Assembly: GCA_031411235.1 (NCBI GenBank)
Contig: JANOAR010000216.1
Coordinates: forward strand, 1 to 50,913
Length of the DNA: 50,913 nucleotides
Direction of reading: 5' to 3'
Source: JANOAR01 sp031411235
GTDB taxonomy: Bacteria > Verrucomicrobiota > Verrucomicrobiia > Verrucomicrobiales > Verrucomicrobiaceae
Under the pieces are notes generated by a model. That model was not told where the DNA came from and searched no databases. It worked only from the letters and a program-made list of their open reading frames with translations. Positions 42,618 through 50,913 of the stretch are shown here, one piece after another (position 1 is the stretch's first letter; every line of letters starts with the position of its first letter). A program made the position numbers and the translations under genes.

Positions 42618-43988
42618 ATGGCTAAAGTAGTTATCATAGACGACGAGAGTTCCATCCTGGAACTGATGAGCAAACTCTGCCGCTCAGTCGGCCATACCGT
42701 GGTGGCTTGCCAGACGGGCGTGGAGGGACTCGCAGCGGTGAGAAGCCACCAGCCCGATGTCGTCATCGTAGATTTGCGAATCGGCGATGTGAACGGCCTG
42801 GATATTGTCAAAACCTGCCGAGTCGAAGCCCCCGCTTCTGCGGTCATCATGGTCACGGGACACGGCAGCGTCGAGACGGCTGTGGAGGCGATGCGACTTG
42901 GCGCTTTCGACTATTTGACGAAACCCTTCGACTTGGGCGACCTGATCAAAACGGTGAACCAAGCCCTTGCTCGTAGTGGCAAAGCGGGTGCGCAACCCGC
43001 CCTCTCGACGCCAGCGGTGCGCAGCGGCAACAACTCGAAATTGATCGGGCACAGCGAGGCCATTCAGAAAATCTTTGAACTGGTGCGGCGCGTGGCGAAT
43101 GCCGAGAGCCCCTTGTTGCTCGAAGGAGAATTCGGCGTGGGCAAACACATGGTCGCGCGTGCCGTCCACGAGGCGAGTCGGCGCAACTCGGCTCCATTCA
43201 AAGAACTGCAATGCAGCGCCTTGCCTGAAGATGTGCTGGAGGCCGAGCTTTTTGGCCAAGGCACCACCATGGCGGGGATATTCACCCGAGCCGCAGGTGG
43301 CACGGTGCATCTGGCCGAGGTCAATCAATTGCCGCCCCGTATTCAGGCGCAGTTGAATTCCTTCCTCGATGATGTGCAGAGCAAGCGCGGCGGTGCCTGG
43401 GGGGCCAGTGCTAGCACCCCGACTTTCCGGCTTATTACCTCCACCACGATCCCGCTGGAGGAGGCCGCAGCGGCTGGGAAATTTCGCGAAGATTTGTTCT
43501 ATAAAATCTCAGTCGTGCCGGTGAAAATCCCGCCTTTGCGCGAGCGCCGCGAAGATATTCGCCCCTTGGTCGAACACTTCCTGCGGGATCTCGCCGAGCG
43601 CAGCGACGCGCCAGCCAAGGCCATTGACGGCTACGCATTGGAGTTTTTGGAAAAGTACGCTTGGCCGGGCAATATCTCCGAGTTGCGCAACGCCGTGGAG
43701 CGTGCCTGTGCGCTCTCGGAGGGCGAGCGGATCAAGCCCTCCGACTTGCCGGGTAAAGTCAGCCAGCAGATCGAAGTGCCCAGCCCGACCGTGGGCGGTA
43801 CCAAGGTGCAACTGCCCATCGGCTCGCCGCTGGACGACTACATCAAGGCCCAGGAACGTGTGTTCATCCAAGAGACGCTCAAGTACAACAACGGCTCGCG
43901 CGAGAAAACCGCCAGCATGTTGGGCGTGAGTATCGCCACACTGTACCGCAAGATGGGACTCAACGTCGAGCGTCGCACAACCCAATAA
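42618..43988 (+). CDS. NtrC-type response regulator with degenerate AAA+ domain
   Basis: A 456-residue regulator. Receiver domain: acidic pair D8/D9, phosphoacceptor D52, T80 and K102 all intact. AAA+ domain (about 140-330): Walker A is GEFGVGKH (170-177). The GAFTGA loop that contacts sigma-54 is gone: LFGQGTTMAGIFTRAAGG stands where a longer LFGHEKGAFTGA segment is normal. Walker B reads TVHLAE (A233 for Asp), sensor I reads ITSTT, and the second arginine-finger position is K296. A Fis-type helix-turn-helix closes the protein (about 415-450). It should still be phosphorylated and bind DNA, but can hardly act on sigma-54 RNA polymerase in the normal way. No sensor kinase is adjacent. It follows the polysaccharide locus and may control it. 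Confidence 0.9.
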   Translation: MAKVVIIDDESSILELMSKLCRSVGHTVVACQTGVEGLAAVRSHQPDVVIVDLRIGDVNGLDIVKTCRVEAPASAVIMVTGHGSVETAVEAMRLGAFDYLTKPFDLGDLIKTVNQALARSGKAGAQPALSTPAVRSGNNSKLIGHSEAIQKIFELVRRVANAESPLLLEGEFGVGKHMVARAVHEASRRNSAPFKELQCSALPEDVLEAELFGQGTTMAGIFTRAAGGTVHLAEVNQLPPRIQAQLNSFLDDVQSKRGGAWGASASTPTFRLITSTTIPLEEAAAAGKFREDLFYKISVVPVKIPPLRERREDIRPLVEHFLRDLAERSDAPAKAIDGYALEFLEKYAWPGNISELRNAVERACALSEGERIKPSDLPGKVSQQIEVPSPTVGGTKVQLPIGSPLDDYIKAQERVFIQETLKYNNGSREKTASMLGVSIATLYRKMGLNVERRTTQ

Positions 43989-44026
43989 CACGCCCTCGTC
44001 GCCCTCCGCAAACGAGTTCAAAACAG

Positions 44027-44063
44027 GCCCGCCCCGCAATGAAATGCGCGGCGGGCTTTTTTT
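44027..44063 (+). terminator. Rho-independent terminator after the response regulator
   Basis: A G+C-rich stem, GCCCGCCCCGCA pairing with TGCGCGGCGGGC (44027-44038 and 44045-44056), is followed by seven T. It is the clearest intrinsic terminator in the window, and it separates the regulator from the secreted haem-protein genes. Confidence 0.85.
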
Positions 44064-44192
44064 ATCCCGCACGCCGCGAGCCAGATACTGGCGGCATCTC
44101 CACCGTGTCGTCCTTTTGTGCAATGCCCTCCGCACTCTTGTCATTTTGGCTTCTCAGGAAGCAAGACGGCCCACGCCGCGTATAGTCCCATC

Positions 44193-46394
44193 ATGACCCA
44201 TCGGTGGCACTCTATTATCCTCGCTTGCTCCCTCGCACTGGCCCATGCCGCCAGCGCCGCAGTGCCTTCCTTTCGCAATGAAGTCCAGCCGCTCCTCGCC
44301 AAGTATGGTTGCAGCACGGGCGCGTGCCATGGCGCGGCGGCGGGGCAGGGCGGGTTCAAGCTCTCGCTGCTCGGCTATGACGGCCTCGGCGACCACCTCT
44401 CCATCACCCACGCGGCCAATGGGAGGCGCATCGTTTTGGAAGACCCCGCGCGTAGCCTTTTCCTACTGAAAGCCACCAAAGCTGTGCCACACAAAGGCGG
44501 TGAAAAGATCAAGGCTGGCAGCACTGAATACACCTTGCTCGCCAACTGGATCGCTGCCGGAGCCCCCGCGCCGCAGGACAGCGATGCTCGCATTCAGCGC
44601 ATCGAGATCAGCCCTGCTCATGCCACCTTGAAACCCGGTGCCAGCCAGCCGCTGAAGGTGATGGCGACCTTTAACGATGGCCGCAGCGAAGACGTCACCC
44701 GCTGGGTACGCTACACCGCAGGCAACACTTCCGTCGCCACCGTAGATGAGGTCGGCAATGTCAAGGTCAGTGGTTACGGTGAAGGCACCATCACCGCCTG
44801 GTTTCTCAGCAAGCTCAGCATCGCCACCATCACCGCGCCGTATGAGCAGGTCGTCAAACCTGCGGCTTTTGCTGCCCTCCAACCGCGCAATTTCATCGAC
44901 GAGCGCGTGCTTGAAAAACTGCGCGAGCTGAACCTCCCGCCCTCTGAGCGATGCTCCGACGAAGCCTTCATCCGCCGCGCCTACCTCGATACCATTGGCA
45001 TGTTACCCACAGCCAGCGAGGTGCGTGACTTCCTCGCCAGCAAAGAATCTAACGCTCGCGATGCCCTCATCGAGCGCTTGTTACAGCGCCCCGAATTCAC
45101 GGATTACTGGGCTTACAAATGGAGCGACCTGCTCCTCGTCAACAGCGACAAGCTGCCCGTCATCCCCATGTGGAGCTACTACCAGTGGATACGCCGCAAC
45201 GTCGAGCTGAACACCCCGTGGGATGAACTTGTGCGCGACCTGCTTACCGCCACTGGCAGCACTTTTGAAAACGGTGCAGGCAACTTCTTCACCCTCCACG
45301 ACGAGCCCACTCGCCTCGCCGAGACCGTCAGCGTCGCCTTCCTCGGCATGTCCATCAACTGCGCCAAATGCCACAACCACCCCATGGAAAAATGGACTAA
45401 CGACCAGTATTTCGCCTTCACCAACCTCTTCGCCCGCGTGCGCTCCAAGAACGGTGAGCAAGCCGACGAGCGCATCATCTTCAGCGCCAGCGAGGGCGAC
45501 ATCATCCAGCCCCTCACCGGCAAACCCCAGCCGCCCGCGCCCCTCGATGCCCAGCCCATCAGCATCACCGCGAGCAAGGATCGCCGCATCGCCATGGCCC
45601 AGTGGCTCACTGCGCCCGAGAATCCCTACTTTGCCCGCAGCATCACCAATCGCATTTGGGCCAACTTCTTCGGCACTGGCCTCGTCACCGCCGTCGATGA
45701 CCTGCGCATGACCAATCCTGCCAGTAATGAAAAGCTGCTCGGCCAAGCCGCCCAGCATCTTATCAAAAACGGCTTCGATTTGAAGTCGCTGATGCGCACC
45801 ATCCTCCAGAGCGAGACCTACCAGCGCAGCAGCGTCGCTCTCGCTGAAAACAAGGCCGACACCCGCTTCTACTCCCACTACTACCCACGCCGCCTCAGCG
45901 CCGAAGTCATGCTCGATGCCGTCAGCCAAGTCACCGCTGTGCCCACCAATTTCAGCTCCGATAAGCGCAATGCCAACAAAGCCAAAGGCGAAGCCTACCC
46001 CATGGGCTACCGCGCCCTGCAACTGCCCGACAGCCACACCGCCAGCTACTTTTTAGACGCCTTCGGCAGACCCGACCGCGTGCAGACCTGCGACTGCGAG
46101 CGTACCAACGAACCCAGCATGGCCCAGGCCCTGCACATCGCCAACGGCGACACGCTCAACCTCAAGCTCGCGGCGAAAGACAACCGCGTGGATCAACTCC
46201 TCGTCAGCGGCAAACCCAGCGCCCAACTCGTTGAAGAAGCCTACCTCACCGCCGTCGCCAGGCACCCCACTTCCGCCGAGTCGAAGGCCATGGCGACCCT
46301 GCTCGACACCGCCAAGCCCGAGGCCAAACGCGAAGTCATGCAAGACATCCTATGGAGCCTCATGAGCGCCCGGGACTTTGTGTTTAATCATTAA
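44193..46394 (+). CDS. Secreted DUF1549/DUF1553 (PSD1-type) haem protein with Ig-like domain
   Basis: A 733-residue exported protein of the kind abundant in Planctomycetes and Verrucomicrobia. The signal peptide is MTHRWHSIILACSLALAHA with an ASA-like cleavage site. Next comes a cytochrome-like segment (CSTGACHG, a CX4CH variant), then a bacterial Ig2-like domain (about 145-225, SQPLKVMATFNDGRSEDVT). The DUF1549 region (ERCSDEAFIRRAYLDTIGML) carries a CXXCH motif, CAKCHNHP (Cys390, Cys393, His394). The DUF1553 region holds AQWLTAPENPYFARSITNR and TCDCERTNEPSMAQALH. The biochemical role of the family is not settled. The start at 44193 gives a good signal peptide. The next gene follows after 34 bases. 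Confidence 0.9.
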   Translation: MTHRWHSIILACSLALAHAASAAVPSFRNEVQPLLAKYGCSTGACHGAAAGQGGFKLSLLGYDGLGDHLSITHAANGRRIVLEDPARSLFLLKATKAVPHKGGEKIKAGSTEYTLLANWIAAGAPAPQDSDARIQRIEISPAHATLKPGASQPLKVMATFNDGRSEDVTRWVRYTAGNTSVATVDEVGNVKVSGYGEGTITAWFLSKLSIATITAPYEQVVKPAAFAALQPRNFIDERVLEKLRELNLPPSERCSDEAFIRRAYLDTIGMLPTASEVRDFLASKESNARDALIERLLQRPEFTDYWAYKWSDLLLVNSDKLPVIPMWSYYQWIRRNVELNTPWDELVRDLLTATGSTFENGAGNFFTLHDEPTRLAETVSVAFLGMSINCAKCHNHPMEKWTNDQYFAFTNLFARVRSKNGEQADERIIFSASEGDIIQPLTGKPQPPAPLDAQPISITASKDRRIAMAQWLTAPENPYFARSITNRIWANFFGTGLVTAVDDLRMTNPASNEKLLGQAAQHLIKNGFDLKSLMRTILQSETYQRSSVALAENKADTRFYSHYYPRRLSAEVMLDAVSQVTAVPTNFSSDKRNANKAKGEAYPMGYRALQLPDSHTASYFLDAFGRPDRVQTCDCERTNEPSMAQALHIANGDTLNLKLAAKDNRVDQLLVSGKPSAQLVEEAYLTAVARHPTSAESKAMATLLDTAKPEAKREVMQDILWSLMSARDFVFNH

Positions 46395-46428
46395 AACCTT
46401 GTCTCAAACCGCCTCACCCTTTCCCATC

Positions 46429-49400
46429 ATGAGCCTTTGCAAGACACCTCTCCTCCTCGCGCTTCTCCTCGCCAGCGCCGCCCATGCCGCGCCCATCGAC
46501 TACGCCCGCGACATCGCACCGCTCTTCGATGCCCACTGCATCGACTGCCATGCGGCAGACGATGCTGATGGCGACTTCTCCCTCGACACCTTCGCTGCCT
46601 TGGCCAAAGGCGGCAAGACGGGCAAGGCTGTTGAAGCAGGTAAATCGCAGGACTCACTGCTGGTGAAGTTCCTCGAAGGCCGCAGCGGCAAGTCGGGCAA
46701 AAACCAGTTCATGCCGCCGGGTAAAAAGGAGCATCTCGCGCCTGCTCAGATCGCCATGATTCGCCAATGGATCGACGAAGGCGCACATGGCCCCAGCGCT
46801 GGCTCCGCAGCCCCAGCCGACCCCTTTGCCAAGCTGCCCAAAATCGCCAGCAACACCGCCATCAAGCCCATTCGTTCCGTCGCCGTCAGCCCCGATGGCA
46901 AGATCATCGCCCTCGGTCGCTACGGCAGCATCGAGCTGCTTGATGGCACCAGCCACAAGTCCTTGCGCTCGCTCGCAGGCATCGCTGGCAATCCCAACAC
47001 GATGACCTTCAGCAATGACAGCCACAGCCTCTTCATCGCTGCTGGCGATGCCGGCGTCAGCGGCATCGCCTATCGCTTCAGCACCACCGACGGCACGCTC
47101 ACGGCGAAGTATCAGGGCCACAGCGATGCCCTCTACGCCCTGGCTTTATCGCCCGATGGCAAGCAACTCGCCACCGGCGGCTACGACCAAAAAATCCTGC
47201 TCTGGGACATCGCTACCGCCAAACAAACGAAGCTGCTCAAAGGCCACAACGGTAGCGTCAACGCCCTCAGCTACCGCCCCGATGGCAAGCTGCTCGCCAG
47301 CGCCAGCGCCGACCGCACCATCAAGCTCTGGGACACCGCCAGCGGCACCCGCCTCGACACCCTCTCGCAGCCCACCAAGGAGCAGTTCGCCGTCGCCTTT
47401 TCCCACGATGGCCGCTCCCTCGTCGCCGCCGGAGCAGACAGCCGCATCCGCCTCTGGAGCGTCAGCGCCCAAGCCACTGAAGGCAGCACCCCCATCGCAG
47501 AAACCAAGTTCGCCCACGAAGGCACCATCCTCCGCCTCGCCTACTCGCCCGATGGCAAAAGCTTACTCTCCAGCGCCTCAGATCGTGGCGTGAAACTCTG
47601 GAACGCCAGCGACATCACCGAGCGCCACGCCTTTGAAAAACAAAGCGACTGGGCCAGCGCCGTCGCATGGGCAGGCAACAGCCAAATCCTCGCCGCACGG
47701 CAGGATGGCAGCGCCGCGATGTATGACGTGAGCACAGGCAAGGCGACGCTCGTGGCCATGCAGTGGCCTGCGGCTGCGCGACGACTGCCCGTGCATCGCC
47801 TTGTGCCTCCCACGGTTCGCTGCCAAGCAGCCAAACCCAAAGCGACCGCCAAAGCCAAAGCAATGGCCAAAGCCGCTGCCACACCCCCAGCCAAACCAGG
47901 CGTCCCCGCCATCACCCGCTTGAATCCACCTGGATTCCAGGCAGGCGGCACCGCAGTCATCAGCGTCATCGGCACTGGACTTGATAAAGTCACCACCGCC
48001 AAAGCCAGCGACCCGCGCATCACCTTCAAGCTCACCCTCATCAAACCCACCGAGTTGTGGCTCGAAATCCACGCCCCAGCCGACCTTCCCCGCGCCGCCT
48101 ACGACCTCTCCCTCGTCAGCCCCGCAGGCGAGTCCGCCAAAATAAAGTTCTACGCCGACAACCTGCCGATCACGGATCTCCATTCACTCCCCATCGAAAT
48201 CCCCAGCACGGATCGGCCCAGCAACGTCTTCGGCACCCTCACCGCCATCGGCCAGCGCGACATCATCATCATCATCGCCCATCCCGGCCAGACCCTCACC
48301 CTCGACCTCGCCGCCAAGGCCATCGGCAGCAAGCTCGCTAACCCCCTCTTGGAACTCTTCGGCAATACCGCCAACGGCAAGCGCCTCGCCGCCAGCAGCG
48401 GCCTCGATAGCGGCAGCGACCCCTTCATCGCCTACACCGTGCCAGCGGGCGACAAGACCCAGTACTTCCACGCGAAGGTCAGCGAGACGACCCTCGACGG
48501 CAGCCCCGACCATGTCTATCGCCTCACCATCGGAGCCCTCCCCGTCGTCGTCGGCTGGTGGCCCCTCTCGGTGAAAGCCAATGCCGAGACCGACATCCAC
48601 CTCATCGGCTACAACCTCAAAAAGACCACGACCACGGTCAAAGCAGGAGCCAGCGGCGAGATCACCCTCCCCCTCGACACCCCCTACTACCGCAGCCGTG
48701 TCCCCATGAAAGTGCTCGTCAGCGAGATGACTGAGCAGCTCGAAACCGACCTCATTCCTTCACCAGCGAAAACGGAAAACGGGAAACGGAAAACGGAAAA
48801 CGCCACCCTCCCCCTCTCCATCAACGGCCTCCTCCACAACCCAGCGTCCCCCGACGAAGCCGACACCGACGACTACCCCTTCACCGCCCAAAAAGGCGAA
48901 CTCATCCTCATCGAAACCCAAGCCGCCGCCCTCGGCTCCCCCGCCGACACCAAGCTCGAAGTCCTCGATGCCCAGTTCAAACCCGTGCCCCGCCTGCTCC
49001 TCCAAGCCGTCCGCGACTCCTGGATCAACTTCCGCAGCGTCGATGCCAACAACCCCGACGCCCGCGTCGAAAACTGGCGCGAGATGGATCTCAACCAGTA
49101 CATCTACTTCCAGGGCGACATCGCCCGCATCTTTCGCCTCCCGCGCGGCCCCGACAGCGGCTTCCTCTTCTACGGCTTTGGTGGCAAGCGCCGCGCCTAC
49201 TTCGACACCACCGCCACCGGCCACGCCCTCGACGAGCCCTGCTATGTCGTCGAGCCCCAGCCCCTCGGCACCACGCTCCCCTCCACCGGCCTCCCCGTCT
49301 TCACCCTCCACTACACCAACGACGACGCCAGCGACCGCCGCAGCGGCAGCGACTCCCGCCTCTTCTTCACCGCCCCCGTCGCAGGCCAGTACATCGTCCG

Positions 49401-50199
49401 CGTCAGCGACTCACGCGGCCTCAGCGGCGAGCGCTTCGCCTACCGCCTCACCCTGCGCAAGCCCCAGCCCGACTTCGCCCTCACCCTCGATGGCGACAAG
49501 CCCACTCTCGGCCCCGGTGCCTCCATCGGCTTCTCCGTGAAGGCTACCCGCAAAGAAGGCTTTGAAGGCCCCATCACCGTGCGAATCGAAGGCGTCCCCC
49601 CAGGCTACTACGCCTCCACCCCCCTCGTCATCGAAGCCGGAGCCGAGATCGCCAACGGCAGCCTCTTCGCTGCCCCCACCGCCGCCAAAAACGCCGACTG
49701 GAGCAAGGTAAAAGTCACCGCCACCGCCACCATCGACGCCCAACAAATCACCCGCCCAGGCAACCCCTTCACCACCGTCACCCTCACCGACAAACCCAAA
49801 GTCCTCGCCATCCTAGAGCCCGCCGTGAAAGAGCGCCCCGCCCATCGCCCCATCGCGGAAAACCTCCAGCCCCTCGAAGTCACCATCGCCCCCGGCGAAA
49901 CCAAAGCCGTCTGGCTCCGCGCCGAACGCAGCGGCAATGACGCCCTGCTCAACTTCGACATCCATAACCTCCCCTTCGGCATCATCATCGACAACATCGG
50001 TCTCAGCGGCGTCGCTGTACGCGCCGGCGAGAGCGAGCGAGAAGTCTTCCTCACCGCCGCCAAATGGGTGCCCGAGCAAGACCGCCTCTGCCACGCCGCC
50101 GTCAACTCCGCCCGCGCCGAGCAAGACAGCGCCGGCGTGCAGACCAGCTACCCCGTGCTGCTCAAGGTGCGCAAAGCCACCGGCGTCGTCGCCCAGTAG
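46429..50199 (+). CDS. Secreted planctomycete-type cytochrome c / WD40 protein
   Basis: A 1256-residue exported protein. A signal peptide (about 1-20, KTPLLLALLLASAAHA) precedes a single-haem domain with CIDCH (Cys37, Cys40, His41) and a distal MPPG segment, matching PSCyt1. Residues about 145-440 form a WD40 propeller of about seven blades (SPDGKQLATGGYDQKILLWD is one). An Ala/Lys-rich linker near 465-490 leads to a TIG/Ig-like domain and several beta-rich, pre-peptidase-like domains to the end. Residues near 780-790 are coded by a heptamer repeat. It is probably co-transcribed with the DUF1549 gene; such pairs are surface or periplasmic, with unknown substrate. The coding strand is strikingly C-rich. 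Confidence 0.88.
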   Translation: MSLCKTPLLLALLLASAAHAAPIDYARDIAPLFDAHCIDCHAADDADGDFSLDTFAALAKGGKTGKAVEAGKSQDSLLVKFLEGRSGKSGKNQFMPPGKKEHLAPAQIAMIRQWIDEGAHGPSAGSAAPADPFAKLPKIASNTAIKPIRSVAVSPDGKIIALGRYGSIELLDGTSHKSLRSLAGIAGNPNTMTFSNDSHSLFIAAGDAGVSGIAYRFSTTDGTLTAKYQGHSDALYALALSPDGKQLATGGYDQKILLWDIATAKQTKLLKGHNGSVNALSYRPDGKLLASASADRTIKLWDTASGTRLDTLSQPTKEQFAVAFSHDGRSLVAAGADSRIRLWSVSAQATEGSTPIAETKFAHEGTILRLAYSPDGKSLLSSASDRGVKLWNASDITERHAFEKQSDWASAVAWAGNSQILAARQDGSAAMYDVSTGKATLVAMQWPAAARRLPVHRLVPPTVRCQAAKPKATAKAKAMAKAAATPPAKPGVPAITRLNPPGFQAGGTAVISVIGTGLDKVTTAKASDPRITFKLTLIKPTELWLEIHAPADLPRAAYDLSLVSPAGESAKIKFYADNLPITDLHSLPIEIPSTDRPSNVFGTLTAIGQRDIIIIIAHPGQTLTLDLAAKAIGSKLANPLLELFGNTANGKRLAASSGLDSGSDPFIAYTVPAGDKTQYFHAKVSETTLDGSPDHVYRLTIGALPVVVGWWPLSVKANAETDIHLIGYNLKKTTTTVKAGASGEITLPLDTPYYRSRVPMKVLVSEMTEQLETDLIPSPAKTENGKRKTENATLPLSINGLLHNPASPDEADTDDYPFTAQKGELILIETQAAALGSPADTKLEVLDAQFKPVPRLLLQAVRDSWINFRSVDANNPDARVENWREMDLNQYIYFQGDIARIFRLPRGPDSGFLFYGFGGKRRAYFDTTATGHALDEPCYVVEPQPLGTTLPSTGLPVFTLHYTNDDASDRRSGSDSRLFFTAPVAGQYIVRVSDSRGLSGERFAYRLTLRKPQPDFALTLDGDKPTLGPGASIGFSVKATRKEGFEGPITVRIEGVPPGYYASTPLVIEAGAEIANGSLFAAPTAAKNADWSKVKVTATATIDAQQITRPGNPFTTVTLTDKPKVLAILEPAVKERPAHRPIAENLQPLEVTIAPGETKAVWLRAERSGNDALLNFDIHNLPFGIIIDNIGLSGVAVRAGESEREVFLTAAKWVPEQDRLCHAAVNSARAEQDSAGVQTSYPVLLKVRKATGVVAQ
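48766..48800 (+). repeat. In-frame heptamer array inside the WD40 gene
   Basis: Five consecutive period-7 units: GCGAAAA, CGGAAAA, CGGGAAA, CGGAAAA, CGGAAAA. They encode AKTENGKRKTEN, a charged insert between two beta-rich domains. Purine-rich DNA here contrasts sharply with the C-rich coding strand on both sides. The reading frame continues undisturbed. Confidence 0.85.
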
Positions 50200-50301
50200 G
50201 CGCATTCGCCAGAGTGCGGCGCGGCCAAACATGCTGCACGGCAGTCTATCTGAGCCGCTGGTGGCATTCACCATCCGTCCGGCCCATCGTCTGGCCAATC
50301 A

Positions 50302-50907
50302 ATGACCCCCTCTCGCGATCTCGATGCTGAGTTCCTCCACCTGCTGGAGGATCAGGAGTTCGACGGCATCTACCCGGCGGAGATCCAGGGCCTGTCGTAT
50401 CGGCAGTGGACACCCGTCAAGGTATGCCGAAAGGCCGCACAGATGCTCGCCCCGCACCCCGACTTCCGCGTGCTGGACGTGGGCTGCGGGCCGGGGAAAT
50501 TCTGCGCCGTGGGAGCGGCGGCGACCGGGGCGCACTTCACCGGCGTGGAGCAGCGGGAGCGCCTCGTCAAGATCGCCCGGCACATGATTCGCCGCTACAA
50601 GATCGCCCGCGTGCAGATCCTCCATGCCAACATCATGGATGTCGGCTTCGGCGGCTTCGACTCGATCTACCTGTTCAACCCCTTCCAGGAAAACCTCCTC
50701 GACGACGCCCTGCGCATCGACTTCGCCGTGCCGCTGGAGCCCGCGCTCTACCAGGAATACAACGCCTATGTGAAGGCCCAGCTAGAGCAGATGCCCCCCG
50801 GCACCCGCGTGGCCACCTACTGGGGCCTCGCCGAAGAAATCCCTGCCAGCTACGAGTGCGAGGAGACAGCCTTTGAGGGGTTGTTGAAGCTTTGGATCAA
50901 GCGGTGA
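50302..50907 (+). CDS. Class I SAM-dependent methyltransferase
   Basis: A 201-residue methyltransferase. Motif I is RVLDVGCGPGKFCAVG (about 56-71), followed by FTGVEQRERLV and VQILHANIMDV. FDSIYLFNPFQEN stands where the catalytic loop of related enzymes lies. It is complete, with the stop six bases before the window edge. A 102-base gap separates it from the WD40 gene, and nothing in the context tells its substrate; it is probably unrelated to the polysaccharide locus. Confidence 0.82.
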   Translation: MTPSRDLDAEFLHLLEDQEFDGIYPAEIQGLSYRQWTPVKVCRKAAQMLAPHPDFRVLDVGCGPGKFCAVGAAATGAHFTGVEQRERLVKIARHMIRRYKIARVQILHANIMDVGFGGFDSIYLFNPFQENLLDDALRIDFAVPLEPALYQEYNAYVKAQLEQMPPGTRVATYWGLAEEIPASYECEETAFEGLLKLWIKR

Positions 50908-50913
50908 GCGGAG

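Noticed and set aside
43180..43330. Frameshift explaining the missing GAFTGA loop in the response regulator
   Set aside because: The frame is continuous from receiver to HTH, and residues on both sides of the gap align in the same frame; the loop is truly absent.
45081..46037. Long antisense open frame (318 codons) opposite the DUF1549 gene
   Set aside because: It is a by-product of C-rich codon use on the sense strand; the translation is Gly/Val/Ala-rich without any motif, and the sense gene has clear domains.
48260..48285. ATC trinucleotide run in the WD40 gene
   Set aside because: A short run coding for consecutive Ile in a beta strand; explained by C-ending codon preference.
1..50913. 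CRISPR arrays, tRNA or rRNA genes, insertion sequences
   Set aside because: No direct-repeat/spacer pattern, cloverleaf-like segment, rRNA-like stretch or transposase was noticed; absence is by eye only.

Overview
The window looks like a chromosomal segment of a Verrucomicrobiota bacterium (Prosthecobacter/Verrucomicrobium-like). I infer this from the DUF1549/DUF1553 and planctomycete-type cytochrome c proteins at the right end, a class I lysyl-tRNA synthetase, a plant-type GDP-mannose 3,5-epimerase and frequent starts without a Shine-Dalgarno sequence. This is a judgement from protein families, not a 16S placement. No rRNA, tRNA, CRISPR array, transposase or integrase was seen.

Layout. (1) 1-6117, housekeeping: class I LysRS on +, then on the minus strand an orphan JetA-like (Wadjet kleisin) gene, a small membrane protein, ispH and a lipoprotein L,D-transpeptidase. 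(2) 6401-42324, about 36 kb of plus-strand genes in tight series, many with 4-base ATGA overlaps: one surface or exopolysaccharide locus. It holds two NodU/CmcH carbamoyltransferases, nine methyltransferases (four FkbM type), ten glycosyltransferase genes (one a fusion of two GT4 enzymes), two membrane acyltransferases, an asparagine-synthase-like amidotransferase, Gmd and GME for GDP-sugar supply, a flippase, a polyprenyl-phosphate sugar-1-phosphate transferase with an extra C-terminal domain, and two O-antigen polymerase/ligase-type proteins. (3) 42618-43988, an NtrC-type response regulator whose AAA+ domain has lost the GAFTGA loop and the Walker B aspartate, followed by a clear terminator. 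(4) 44193-50199, a secreted DUF1549/DUF1553 haem protein and a secreted cytochrome c/WD40 protein, then a small methyltransferase to the window edge.

How they fit. Sugar assembly would start on undecaprenyl phosphate (38360), be extended by the GTs, and be decorated by carbamoyl, methyl, acyl and perhaps amide groups. Flipping and polymerisation follow. Gmd and GME point to 6-deoxy- and L-galactose/L-gulose-type sugars from GDP-mannose. Wza/Wzc-type export genes are not in the window.

Most unusual signals. (a) Purine-rich heptamer arrays (AAGGNNN type) occur at two loci in inverted pairs. One pair brackets a four-helix-bundle (S23/Avd-like) gene inside the polysaccharide operon and supplies stop, start and leader codons to the neighbours. 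A related heptamer array sits in frame inside the WD40 gene. (b) The degenerate sigma-54-activator-like regulator stands next to the locus. (c) A JetA kleisin homologue has no JetBCD nearby. (d) The coding-strand base bias flips from G-rich (about 22-42 kb) to C-rich (44-50 kb) with no change in gene direction.
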